From Apostichopus japonicus (lineage: Eukaryota; Echinodermata; Holothuroidea; Aspidochirotida; Stichopodidae): 64,000 bases of DNA. The notes under the pieces are model-generated. The model made no database searches. It was not told the origin of the DNA and saw only the letters and a list, made by a program, of their open reading frames with translations. A program made the translations under genes and the position numbers. Within the stretch, counting starts at the first letter, position 1, and each line of letters begins with the position of its first letter. The stretch lies in the NCBI RefSeq assembly GCF_037975245.1, contig NC_092579.1, positions 19,366,678 through 19,430,677 on the forward strand, read 5' to 3'. Below are positions 1-14,524 of this stretch, one piece after another.

Positions 1-1443
<1,443 letters not shown>

Positions 1444-4400
1444 ATGGAGCGACCACCTCACAGATTTCGGACATTTTTTATCATTTGCCTCTACTTCTAC
1501 AGGGGTGGATGCTCATCAGGTAAGTCGAATTTACATACATTCAACCCTCGATAATTGAACGCGAATCCAAAAGGAGGTGTGTGGTTTGTACCACCCCCCC
1601 CCCCTGCCCTCCCCTTCAACAGCACATGGAAGTTTATTGATGTTTCCACGTATTAGATTCAATGATTTTGTCATTTTGCAGCAAATTGATAACATATTAA
1701 CTGAACGATTAATCATTTCGTTGAACATTGCTACTATCTTTACATAAAGATCTTAACATGTTGACGGTACCTATAAACGTTCCCATACTATACACTTACA
1801 CATAATCTCACCTATGTACGAACTTAATGTACTCATGTATACTTATACTGGCGGAAGTATATAGGTAGATCTTTTGGTCAATATGTAGGCAGTTATCAGT
1901 GAATTAAGGATAAGTTATTATTATGGCTAGTACATACATCAGCATATTGAGGGTATGTTACGGTCATGTGACATCAACTTGCTTGCCTGCTGGGATTAAG
2001 ACTCATGCGTTAAAACAATTATTGTGAAAATAATATTTCCTTTTGTTCATTAAATTAAAACAAAATAAAACGGTATCATAGTTTTACACAGACTTGTATC
2101 AAAGTAAGGCCTTCTCGCACGACTTCACAACAATGAAATAACCCCTGGTCAATGGTACATGCAACTATACAACTAGGTCCCAATTTATACACATGGGTGA
2201 ATAGAGGGCAATGGGAATTAAGTATCCAACGATACAACGAATACTCTGATCATGGACTCGAACCTGCGATCTAAGGATCGCCACGGCCCTTGTACTCATT
2301 TTACGTTACATTTTGCATAAATATCAAAATATATATGATCGGACAAAAGCTGTTAAATTCTTGTTTACTGACAATGCACCTGTTTTATGTTTCGGTATAT
2401 ATTCTCAAAACAACTGCATGGGACGTGATATGCTGTTATACCCACCAATGACGTCATCTTTAGGTCAACGTTTCCCCTCCTGAAACATGAAGTGTACAGG
2501 TTATTTATGTACAATTTTACAGGGTATTTTGTAAGTATGTTAAATTACAATTCCATGAGTATCGACTATATATTACGCTTTATTTCAGAATGTATGATAG
2601 CAAACGAGAAATGTTTCATTGATGCCAAAGTATCTCTCACCAAGTCCGAAGCGGTGCAACATTGTATTGACCTAGGAGGGGCGCTCATCCAGATTACAGA
2701 TCAAGCCAACTTTACTACTAGAGCAAGGGTCTTCAACCAAAATGGTTTAACTTATCCGAATTGGATGGATTGTGACCGTGATGGGACCAATTGGTATAGT
2801 GGGGAATACACTTTCTATGGTACCGGAAACATTGCAAATACCGGATACTGGCGTAAGTAATAATATATTTATAACATACGCAAGACTTATGATAGTTTTT
2901 CATTTTTTTATTTCATATGTTGTCATCTGTTATTGAAATCTGAACTAAGAAGAATACAACGCAGAACATGACAATATTTGGTCATTGGTATTGCGCTAAT
3001 TGTGTAGCCGATAGGAAAGGTGTGTTATTGGATGGTCGAATTTTGGTCGTAATGGCGCCATGTCCAAACGGATATTGTTTTTTACAGCGACCAGGGAGTA
3101 CAAATGGCGACAACTTCCGGCAATAAGTAGAAAAACAGTCGTGTAATGCTATACTTGCACCCACGCGTATGATGGGGGTAGGGGTGAGCGGGGGGAGGGG
3201 AGGGTGAAGGGTCAATGGGTTTTTGAGCGTGGGTGTTCGTCGTAAACAGAGACCTGGAAAGACATTTCGAAAAAAAGTTATCTTACAATTACCCATCTGA
3301 ATCCATTCCTTGTGAATAGACACAGGAAACTGTGTGTAGTTGAAGATGCTTATATTTTATTGTAAATGCTTTATTATTTTTTTAATCTTAGTTATTAATA
3401 CAGGATCTCGAAGTAAATAAGAAACTTATTCTCTTACCTTTTTTTTCTTTACGTTCTTTGCTTTCTTTCTTGCTTTTTTTTTGAAAAGATTTTTCCTCAG
3501 ATGCGGTTCTTGGCGTCACCGATGCAGTACTGTGTGTTACACAAATTACACACACTATAATATCTACTGACTACTGCGTACATAGAAAAAATGCGATATG
3601 CGTTTTCGATTTACCTACAGGTAAGTATATGTATGTACTGTTTGGCATTAAATTCTTACATTCATTTAATCAGTAACAATAATCAGGGGGGTATGACCGG
3701 GTGACCAGGGGCAAGGTTTCCCTACCCCCACGTTTGTGAAGAAACTCAAAGGGTTCCCATTTTCATATCAAGAAGTGTACTTTTAGTAGGGGAAAAAAGG
3801 TTGGTATATGGATAATTCTTATTGACAATTCCTCGTGTATACGCGATGGTCCAATAAACGAAAAGAAAATAATAAATACAAGTAAAATTCTCAAATTATT
3901 TTGTAAGTGCTAACGCATTGTGAATGTTTTGTTAACATATCTAGCAGTTTTTGGTGTGCTTGAAATAGTCTCCATACATGTAGGTATGTAAGTAAAAAAT
4001 TTTTTTTTAAATATTCTTACCAGAAATTGAAGTAAAGAACAAAATATAACTAGCCAATAAAACATTTTTCTTATCTTTTTCTGGCACACATTATTGTACC
4101 CCCCCCCACCCCCCCCCCCCAAGTACGTTAGGTAGATTTTGTTCCGATTTGCCATCTCTTTGTTTGCTTTACTGAGAAATATTTCTTGATTTCTTTGTAT
4201 CTTTTAACTCGTTTTTGCAAGTAATTAAATAAGAAAAAATGGGAAATGGGAAAGAAAACAGGGAATACAGCGAAGCAGACTATATATGGCTTAGAAAATG
4301 AATTGCAATCCTATTATTAATGAGTGACACTTCGAATCATTCTTGTGGTTTATTATTTCAGTTTTCAATTGGCGCATTGATTTGATAAATATGATTTGTC

Positions 4401-6553
4401 TTATAAACCGGGCGAACATGAAACTAATCGACAATACTATATGTTTTCGATCTCTGATAGAATTTTTCCCGATAAAGTTTCCTGTCAAACCGCCAACTTT
4501 TGTGACAACGGTCGCTCTGACCCAATTCCTTATAACCTCGTTAAATGTTTACCGAAAATCACTCACTTACGACCATACCATACGACTGTTTCCTTGCATT
4601 TTTGTCTTTATTTTTTTCTTTTCGAAAAACAATCTCTGGGGTGAAGGTGGGGCCGATGGTGTTGCTACACTCTTCACATCTCCCTTGGTAACGTCCATGT
4701 AGACCCGAGGAACACATGCTAAGCACTAGGGCTACTACATTTAGTCGGTAATTGTTGATTGGCTTTAACATATTCACATCTCACTTGGGAGCGAATACCT
4801 TTTCTTTCAATCGCCAGATAGTATATTAAGTAAACTGAATGATCTATTTCTTGTACCATTTCTCAATGTTATTTCATCAGCAACAACTACGAACCCTACA
4901 ACAACATTTGAACATTCTACGCAGTCACCAACATCAACAACAACAACAAGAGCGACCACACTTGAGCCAACTTTAACCACTGACCCTTCTTCGGAGTCAC
5001 TAACATCAAGAAAACCGACAACAATTGAGTCAACTACAACCAATGAGCCTTCTACGGAGTCACCAACAACAAACGCGACCACAATTGAGCCAACTTTAAC
5101 CAATGGCCCTGCTACGCAGTCACCAACAACATCAAGAAAATCGACTACACTTGAGTCAACTACAACCAACGAGCCTTCTACGGAGTCACCAACAACAACA
5201 ACAAAAGCGACCACACTTGAGCCAACTTTAACCACCGACCCTTCTTCGGAGTCACCAACATCAAGAAAACCGACAACAATTGAGTCAACTACAACCAATG
5301 AGCCTTCTACGGAGTCACCAACAACAAAAGCGACCACACTTGGGCCAACTTTAACCAATGAACCTTCTACACAGTCACCAACATCAAGAAAACCGACTAC
5401 ACTTGAATCAACTATATCCGATGACCCTTCTACGAACTTACGAACTAGTAAAACGACTGCGCTTCAGACAACGAAATCAGTTTCAGCGACATCAACAGGT
5501 AACGTGAGACTCAATTCTCGTCAAAAACTTAAATTAATACATACAAGTTATAAAATAATGGTAAGTTCTCTCCCGAGTGTTACCAACTATGTGTTTTGTA
5601 CGGTGGTTCTGAAGGGACAAAAGAGTTTCAGACATCATAAAACTGTTTGAATATTTATGTCGAATTGGCAACTTACGATTGTAGCTTGAAATCTTGACGA
5701 ATATTATCAAATTGTCCAGTTGCTGCGGCGTTGCTACGTATTTTTATTTATTTATGTTTTGGACGTGTTGTTCATTTACGCTTAACTGGACAATTTTATA
5801 ATTCTCGACAAGAAACCATATTAATGAAACTTGTCAACTCGACAAATAACTTTATGTTGGAAGTTTTTTGTTGTTGTTTTACTAACACAGAATACTCTTC
5901 CGTCCCTTGAGGACCACGGTAGTTTTGGCAATGCAGTATCAAAATCCCGGTTAACTTCCGGTTTGCTTCAGTATGTGGTCTTTACTTACAGATATTTCAA
6001 TGTTGTCTACACGGTGTACACGGCATAATAATATGTTCATGACATCCTCGCTAATATCATGGTGTATACATAGAACATGCTACATTACCATTGCGTTTAT
6101 GAATTAATGTAAACGAAATCTCGTTCGAAAGTCGAAACTAATTTACTAAAAAAACTTTGCGTACCAACGAACAGTGGTATGTCTAAATATATACCAATAA
6201 CCTATAACAATGCAACTTTATCGATCTTTCATGGATTTTCTTGATTTTTTTCCCTTCTATTCACAGAATTCAACTTGAAGGAGAATTTGTACAGTATATA
6301 TTATATGAAATCCACGAAGAGTTGCCAAGACAACCCACAATTCCAACAAACTCCGGTCAAAAGTTTGGTACAGTGTGGATTACTTTGTCTTCAATACTAT
6401 CAAGATGGACACGATTGTTTATCTTTTGATTTGTATGAAAATACGACTAGTGACCTTTTCTGTCAATTTAATACCTCAAAAGTAATGCAAAATGATACAG
6501 CAGACATATCTGGTCTGAAGGTTGCATGTAACCACTACGAACTTGTTATTTAA
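1444..6553 (+). CDS. Secreted C-type-lectin-like / mucin-stalk / PAN-like protein (paralog A)
   Basis: Spliced gene model, exons 1444-1519, 2589-2852, 3501-3620, 4881-5498 and 6267-6553 (TAA), total 1365 nt, 454 aa. All junctions are GT/AG and every intron is phase 1. Exon 1 encodes a hydrophobic signal peptide starting MERPPHRF. Residues about 27-152 look like a C-type-lectin-like domain: paired N-terminal cysteines (ECMIANEKC), a KSEAVQHC helix and the C-terminal YCVHRKNAICVF. The Ca2+-binding EPN/QPD and WND motifs are absent, so sugar binding is uncertain. Residues 154-359 are a Thr/Ser/Pro-rich stalk suited to O-glycosylation. Residues 360-454 are a cysteine-rich PAN/apple-like module (QCGLLCLQYYQ...CLSF...FCQF) with several N-glycosylation sequons. 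No transmembrane segment is visible, so it is probably secreted. It is a tandem paralog of the gene at 9211-20745. Role in binding or immunity is inference. Transcript evidence is needed to exclude additional exons. Confidence 0.8.
2150..2295 (-). repeat. tRNA-related SINE fragment
   Basis: Inside intron 1 of the first lectin gene. On the - strand it contains a B-box/T-arm-like GCAGGTTCGAGTCC. On the + strand it reads 'ggtgaatagagggcaatggg' and '...gactcgaacctgcgatc'. This resembles the deuterostome repeat family with a low-GC body and a tRNA-like end. No intact A box was found, so it is probably a truncated copy. Confidence 0.45.
4951..5450 (+). repeat. Coding tandem repeat of the mucin stalk
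   Basis: Within one exon of the first lectin gene, a unit starting with a gcgacc core recurs at 4952, 5075, 5207 and 5330. The spacings are 123, 132 and 123 bp, all multiples of three, so the reading frame is kept. The encoded unit is about 41 aa and contains TTLEPTLTTDPSSES and TTTNEPSTESPTT motifs. Confidence 0.9.
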
Positions 6554-7123
6554 ATGTAAAAGTAACTGCAAATGTTTATCGATGAGACACTATACCAAAA
6601 TAACCGATTTTACTCAAATTTTTTGATTTCTAAAAGGAAACAAGTGGAGACAATAACTAGGATTAGCAGGTGTAATTCTATTTAGACTTTGTCATTGTTT
6701 TTTCAAATTTAAAAAGAAAAATGTTTTCACAAGGTGCAGCAATCATGTATACTGCATCAGAATGTATACTTTTGATATAAGAAATAGTTTCCTTGCAGAA
6801 CTGTTTTCTATATTTGCTCTCCGGAACTTAGGCTACAAGAAATTTGTCAAGAACATAGAATGATCTAGAAGTTTCTATATTTTTTTGGTAAACGATCGAT
6901 ACAAGACATATATTCAAATTCATGATATAAAACAGAAGTTGTTACTTAACATTAATGTCAAAGTAACAGTAAGTAATATTTACAAATTACGGTAAATCGT
7001 AAGAAATGTCGATATACGAGACATATTAAAATAACGATTGGGGTCCGGCTACAGTCGACGCCAGTTGATAAGATGTAATTCTATTTGTTAATGTTCAATA
7101 CTGAAGGAGCTAAGAAAAAAGAA

Positions 7124-7266
<143 letters not shown>

Positions 7267-9037
7267 ACTTTAATAACAATCGACAAACATGTTCATAATT
7301 GTCAACAATGCTAACATTAATTAATGTTAAATGTTCCGGATATAAATGACATAAAGGGTCCCTCATAAAAAAGGAAAAAGTTGAAAAAATATCGTCTGTT
7401 ATTTCGTTATAAAAATCGTTATTTTCGTTATTTTCAAGGAGCGGTCAAGGTAAATCACTGGCGCCTGAGTCAAACCATTTACCGTGAAAACGATTTTATT
7501 TTTACAATTTCACATGGTCACAAGTTGATGAATCTGACCTACCAATTAATATAAATGATTCTTTTAGTTAACATTAAGATATATATAGATTGACACTAAT
7601 TAAGTACAAGGTTAAAAATGAAGCTTGAAATTTATTAAAGGTTATGAATCACGACTCTCGTTTTTTCTTCATTTAAATAATTGGTTCCTCCAAGATACTT
7701 GATCTGTATATCGCCGTCTGTCTAGTTTCATGTTTGTCGGTCTTTCAGTTTCTTCAAATAAGTTTATTTGTTGTTGAACCATCGAGAGAGCGAGAGAGAG
7801 GGAGTTTTCAATCGGTGAGTGACCATATGTTATCCTTTCTTGTCTTATTTGGCCTGCATTCACTTTTTTGTGTGTGCTTAATAACAAGCTTTGACTAAGG
7901 CTTATGCATTTTCCAAGTTTGGAGTAAGTGTAAGAGTATATGACATTTTACAATTCATATTTATTTTATTTATGAAAAGTTATATATATACACTAATATT
8001 TAAACAAAAGACACAATTGCTTTTCTACTCATGCCAAATTTTAGTCTTGGTGACAGTTAATATGAACAAAACAAAGAACGAAAGTGAAAAAAAAACTGTA
8101 AGATTATTATTCGACTGTGATCTAAGGTTGGCCCTAAAGTATCGTACCGTGCAATAAGTATTTAAAGATTTGCTGCAAAATGATTTTATTAGAATGATAT
8201 GCATCTCATTTTACTCAGCATCTGCAAAATTGGGAGTTATTGTTATTTACTTTACCGAACGAATATCACTGCCCTTTAAATGTCAATAGTGTGACTCAGC
8301 AGAAGTTTATTTTTCAAGGCTCGGCTAATACTTCAACATTATGATACGTTGTAGATTTCGTCAACATTTATCAACAAATAATCGTACCTCTCAGTCATTA
8401 TATTATAGTCCTACCTTATCAATTTTTTTTTTGATAATTTCTAAGAGTTACGCTGAATAAACTATAAACCACTACAGCGTTTACAATTTAATAACGAGTT
8501 CGTAAGAACAAACCACTATTGTATCAAGTCACTGAATAATCCACCATTGACCTGACGCGCCATGATCACCGTCATGATCACGTGATCACAGTTCCTGTGT
8601 ACTTACGTCAACCGGAACGGGCCGGACAGCGATTCAGTATACACCCTGAACTCGCTTGATTTTCGTGCCCCAGGCCCTTTACCGGGGCTCTCTTGTGATT
8701 CTTAACTTAAATGTCTATAGACTTGCTTTAACTAATCACGTACGGTTCACGACAACCGGGAGCGTCGAGATCCAAGACAGGCCTTATGTCACAGTGTCTG
8801 AAAGTGTTTGGAATTCTACATATAGTTATGTACATATATGGGTGTATAAACAATTTTCCTGGTGCATATATATAGTGACGGACGCAATTGACTTGATTTA
8901 TCATTACCCATACCCAGGGCTCCCTAATTGATTCCAGACCCCGTGATGTCGTTTCCACCCTCTTAGCGACAATGGCCAATATATTGGCTCACGTGCAATT
9001 ATCGGATTAGTCCATCAGCGCTACACATTTGGACTTT

Positions 9038-9043
9038 TATAAA
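9038..9043 (+). promoter_or_regulatory. Possible TATA box of the second lectin gene
   Basis: TATAAA lies 168 bp upstream of the ATG at 9211, which would give a 5' UTR of about 140 nt. TATA-like words are common in AT-rich DNA, so this is weak. Confidence 0.25.
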
Positions 9044-9210
9044 GTTATTAAATAATGGAAGCATGTTCCGTTTTATATACCCACAGATTTATTAGGTCAA
9101 GCTTGAAAACACGTAGTCTGCTGGGCGTAAGGTAATTAAACAGTATCATACTTGAAACGCCTGTATTTACTCGAGGGACGATTTTAGAGAATCAACAGGC
9201 TCCGTCCAAG

Positions 9211-10170
9211 ATGTTGCCAAAGATTTCTCAGCTTTTTAAAACGGAGCGGATGACTCCCATGGGCCTAGTGATGATTGTGTTAGCTCTATGTAACTATCAA
9301 TGTCATTGTCTATCAGGTATGTGGTTTTCATAACCTTTGTCTTCTTTCTTGATATTTTTCGTAATTTATTTCCCTTTGTCCATGAACGCACTTGTTGTGA
9401 TGTTGACATGTTCTTCTAAGTCACAGGTATATGCAAAATACGTTACGCGCGCACATTTTATCTTACGAATACTTTATTTTGTGAATGTCTACGAAACCCC
9501 TTTTTTAATGCGTCCAGCACATAAACCTTACATCGGAGCAAAATTTCTGACCATAAATCAAATGAAACAATTAGCTTCACTGAATGACTGAAATGAGAAA
9601 TATTTAGTGGTTAAGGGTTTACCCGTGTTATGATTTACCCATGAAACATAGCATATAGACAGTGCGCAAGTAGAACTTATCTTTTCCATATAATGAAATA
9701 TTCCATTTTGGTCATGGCGGGAGTAATTGATCCTCAAGTGATGAGCCCCCGCGGATGACAGATAGAAAGTCTAAATGCACTATTGCCTACAAGGCTAATG
9801 AGTCTTTCCCAACCATGTTCTTCTAAGTTATACCTGCAGTACATAACCCTTCTTTGACATAGGAATTAGGATAAAGTGTTAATATGCATTCTCGATACGT
9901 ACCAACTAATATCATTTTTCTGGGGAGGAGAACTTAAAGAATTATTCAAGTTATGGAGCAATGCGCATAGGCGTACGAGGCGGGGGGGGGGGGGGGGCAG
10001 GGGGCAGACTGCCCCCCCCAAATTTCCAGAGGACAAGAAATTCGGGCAAAAGTCCTGAAAAATTCGGGCAGCCTAAGAGGAGAAAAAAAAAAATATATAT
10101 ACATATTCTTTTTTCTCCTCTTAGGCTGCCCGAATTTTCAGGACTTTTGCCCGAATTTCTTGTCCTCTGG

Positions 10171-10209
<39 letters not shown>

Positions 10210-10289
10210 ATGGAGGCCCGTGGTTCGAATCCCGGTGGAGGCTGAAAGTTTTTTCACTGTTCTTGATTTTCCAACTCATTACGATTTTC

Positions 10290-10348
<59 letters not shown>

Positions 10349-13300
10349 TGCAGTAGCTTGCCCGAATCTTTTTCACATTTTTGCCCGACAATTCCATGAT
10401 TTTCTTTATTTAGCATCATGATGCCCGAATATTTCCGTGTAACACCACCGTAAGCGCAGTTCATCTGGGCTACCACGCTTTTGCACGATCAATTTTTTCT
10501 TCTTTTAACTAGTCAATTGTATACCTGGACCAAGGGCGGCGGAACCGGGGGGGGGCACAGGGGGAACGTGCCCCCCCCCCACTTTACCTCAGGTTAAAAA
10601 TATGCCTTTTCACATACAAATTGAGGTGCCTCAAGTTAGCAAGAGGCCAGGGAACCAGAATGAACACTCGGGAAGGGCCGTTTCCGGCCATCTGAGGGGT
10701 TTGTAAAACCAAAAATTTTCTAGTACGCTCCGCGCCAACCGATGGTGGCGCTCCGCTCAGATAGTCGTGCATACAACTTTGCAAATCCTGACTAAGCCCG
10801 TGACTTTTAATGAATTTCTGTGGGTCAAACTCAAAGCTATTTCAAATGGAAAAAAATTGTTAAGATTTCACCTCATTTTGTCTCAAAAGAAAACGTGTTC
10901 ATTGTTTCCCAATTTGCGCATTGGATATTGCAGTGCTAGTATGCATATTTTCCGTTAGGGGGGGGGGGGGGGGGGCGTTGATGGAGTGATGTGTATACAC
11001 AAATAAGATAATACAATAAAAGTTATAAAGGGTACTAAATATAAGGCATGCATTAGTCCAATCGAATTTCTGCAAAGTGCCCTTTGATGTCGGTGCCCCC
11101 CCCCCCCCCCCAGATTAAAAGTGCTTCCGCCGCCCTTGACCTGGACATCCCCAACATGAGTGTATATAAGAAACATTTTCTTTTTCATGGATGGTGGGGG
11201 GGGGGGGGAGTGCCTACAAGCGTAAAAGTACAGGTTTATCATATCTTTTGTTATATTTTATACTTTTTTGTGAGACAAATTGCAGTCTCACCCGACACAG
11301 CGACATTATCCCGCCTGTATGTTTTTCTGGAGGTAGCTGAGTACCGGTACTGTGTTAAAATAATAAATAAGGTAACTAAATAGGAGCTTAAAAAATATAC
11401 TGTCCCATTTTCCCCCTTCAAAGTGATGTTACCATTTTTTCTTCTTCTAATTTACCAAATTTTTGGGGAAGTGTAAATTTGTAAAACGTGAGATTATAAA
11501 ATAAAGAATGTTTAGATGCAACTTGCAAGGCTTCAGAAGTGCCGTTTCCGGCAATCTGAGAGGCACTGTTTGCCAAAAATTTTCTTGTATACGCTACGCG
11601 CCAACCGATGGTGGCGCTCCGCTTAGATAGTGTCACGGGAACTTTCGGGCACAAAAAGTTCTGCCCCCCCAAACTGAAATGGTCCCGTACGCCTATAGCA
11701 CTGCGCCATACTGGAATTAATCAGGTATAGAAGTGGATATGCACTCATCTATGTAAATTTACTTTGTAAAATTTAAAACAGCAAAGATACTTACTAACAT
11801 GTGTAGGCCCACAAGTGTACAGTTTGAGTTAAAACACGAAACGGCAATCTTCGACTTATGTGACTGGTAATGCATGTGAATCGACAAGAGCCCCCCCCCC
11901 CCCAAAAAAAAAAAAAAAAAAAAACATACAAGGCGAAAGGACCAGCAATATGCCATTTGTTAAACCCAAACTCTGTTTGTGTATGGGATTACATCCAAGC
12001 ACATTCAACACAAACTTTATCACTTATACAGACCATAAACCTTCAAATCAAAATCTACTTTCATTGGAACTATATTAAAATTACTTATCTTCAGTGCGTA
12101 TGTATGTGACGTTATCTTGCAAATAATACCGTTAATTACCAAGCTTCTCTGTGAAGTTATACCGCAACTCATGATTACAAAATTAAGAAATACAAACTTA
12201 CGGGATTCTCTATGCGAAAGTCCGGTCTTTTCCGTCACGATTGCATAATTCCAAAAGCTAACTTTGATAACGATAACTTGTCTGTGTATGTCTCCACGGG
12301 AAAATAACAAATAAAGAGAATACTTACTTCACTGATGGGTAGGCTATGCTGATCCAAGACAATATAGCCAAATAAAAATAAAGAAATTACTACCAAATCG
12401 CTGTAAAATAAACATATCTGTAGCCTAATACATAAAATAATAATATAATAAACCTTAGGCATGATGACGATTACTACATATATACTAAATGAATGATACC
12501 GGACACACATTCCTTAGGGTACCTACCGTTGCTTTTATACGGGATAATACGGCGTTCCATATTAGCTATAAGCAACATTACAAACATTCAAATTTCCACT
12601 GACCAACCTATACTGTGAAATAGACTTCGTGCAACTGTTGTGTATCCTATTATAGGATACACAGCAATTGCACGAAGTCTATTTCATATTTTTATGATGA
12701 ACGTACTATTTCATCTATTATCGGCACCACACCCTACTTTTTTTTCAAATCCTTGATCCTTCCCTGAATAAGTTGACATTCTTTGATGGTTAACAGTCGT
12801 TTTGTGTTTCTGTTATAAAACGATTACATGTCCTGATTAGGCCCACTTACAACTTTTACATAAAACGATTGCCTGGCAGATTGGAAACGATAAGAATATC
12901 CTGGTCATTTTATTTCAATAGATTGTTACGAATTTGAAGGCCGCTGTTTACGAAATGCCGATGTAACGGTCTCGCAGCAAGAAGGGCTCGCTCTTTGTGC
13001 TGATTCAGGTGGACACCTCCTCCAGGTACTAGGTAACGGAATGTTCCATAAACCTAGGACAACATTGCTAAGTACCTCAGGCGTCATTTTCCCCCAATGG
13101 ATCGATGCATTTTATGACGTCACCGGATGGCGTAGTGGTAACTACGCGTTCTACGGGGATGGACATCCTGGTAATACTGGAGTCTGGCGTAAGTAGCATG
13201 ACGTCACGGATGATTGTATATCAGCCGATGTCAGTAACCATTGACAACGTTTAACTTACGCCAGCAGTGGCGCGCGCAGAAGGGGACACGTGGGTAGGAG

Positions 13301-14449
13301 GATTATTCAGACAGCTCCCCGAGTCTTCCTTTGATATACACATTGATTTCGTAAAATATAAACGAATTAGATTATATAAAAAATGTTCTAAATTTGACCA
13401 CATTTGGATTGCCCCACCTCCATTGGCGTGCGCAGGATTTATATAGTGTAAGTCTATTAAGTTTATCTATTGAAAGGAGAGTGTGTTAATAGATAATAGC
13501 GGACCGAGTGCACGGGGGAGTGAGATCACGAGGAAGTTAACGTTGTGCGAAAAAATAAACAATCATTAGAATAAAATTTAGGTAGAAATAGTCACTTGAA
13601 ACGGAATTTGAAAAAGAAACACTTTTCCATATTATTATTTGCATTTTCTTTCATTGTTTTTTAACACATTAACACGCCGGCTCATAAAATGATTATGTCA
13701 AGGTGTAAAATATAGGTGTAAAATATATATATATATATGCAGGCCAATTTTTGTATTTCTATAGGCAATTTTCATTACACTATATATTCCCGTATAACAA
13801 CTCTTTCCCTATAATATCATTAAAGTAGCATTTTCTTAAATTGTTTTCTAAAGTCTTTGGCTTACTGGCAGACGGGCAGCCATCGAACGAGAGTGTAGGC
13901 TCGATTTGTATTACCTTACACCGTGACAGCTATTACTACAAGGCCAGTTGTAGCTTACGAGTGAACGTTGTTTGTTCTTTTCCTCTACCCGATCCCCCAC
14001 GTAAGTAAAAAATAAAGTTCCCTATGCATAATATTCCTACCATCTTATACAAATAAAATCCTTCTATTCGATTCGATTCGATTCCAATTCCAGATTTGAT
14101 ATGTTCTCTTTAGTGCTACATTCTATTCCCGATTCTACTTGATTATATATGCACTTTCTGGACTTGATTTCAAACACGATTCCGCTCTAATTTCTAGATT
14201 CAACTCCAAGGTAAATTCTGCATTGTTTTTTATCCCATTTGCTTCTACCGACTAGGCCTACGTCAGTTGTACTAAAGGCTTTAAGAAACAAGTCACATAT
14301 GGCATAAAACCCATATAATAATTATTGTCCTTAATTCAAGATCACTTATACGTGATGTCCATCAATCATCTTTTATGGTTACTTCAACATGCATGATGGC
14401 AAAAATGGTTTGCTGTGAACATGAAAACTAAAATACATCCAATATATCC

Positions 14450-14524
<75 letters not shown>

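Larger units (their letters stand above)
9967..11696. mobile_element. Composite MITE-like element with ATAGGCGTACG termini
   Basis: Left end ATAGGCGTACG (9967) and right end CGTACGCCTAT (ending 11696) are perfect 11-bp inverted repeats. They are flanked by near-identical 10-bp direct repeats, AGCAATGCGC and AGCACTGCGC (one mismatch). It lies in intron 1 of the second lectin gene. It contains the hairpin at 10021-10173, a (TA)n tract and a complete second element at 10531-11138, so it is nested. The termini and TSD length do not settle the superfamily. Confidence 0.65.

Noticed and set aside
4807-5358. 183-aa valine-rich frame on the - strand
   Set aside because: Exact antisense shadow of the Thr/Ser-rich stalk exon of the first lectin gene, which has proper splice sites and phase on the + strand.
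10206-10245. tRNA-like segment with GGTTCGAATCCCGG
   Set aside because: Only a T-arm-like half is present between two TA tracts. There is no D-arm, anticodon arm or matching acceptor stem.
12616-12686. microRNA precursor
   Set aside because: The hairpin is almost perfectly paired with a one-base loop, which does not fit an animal pre-miRNA.
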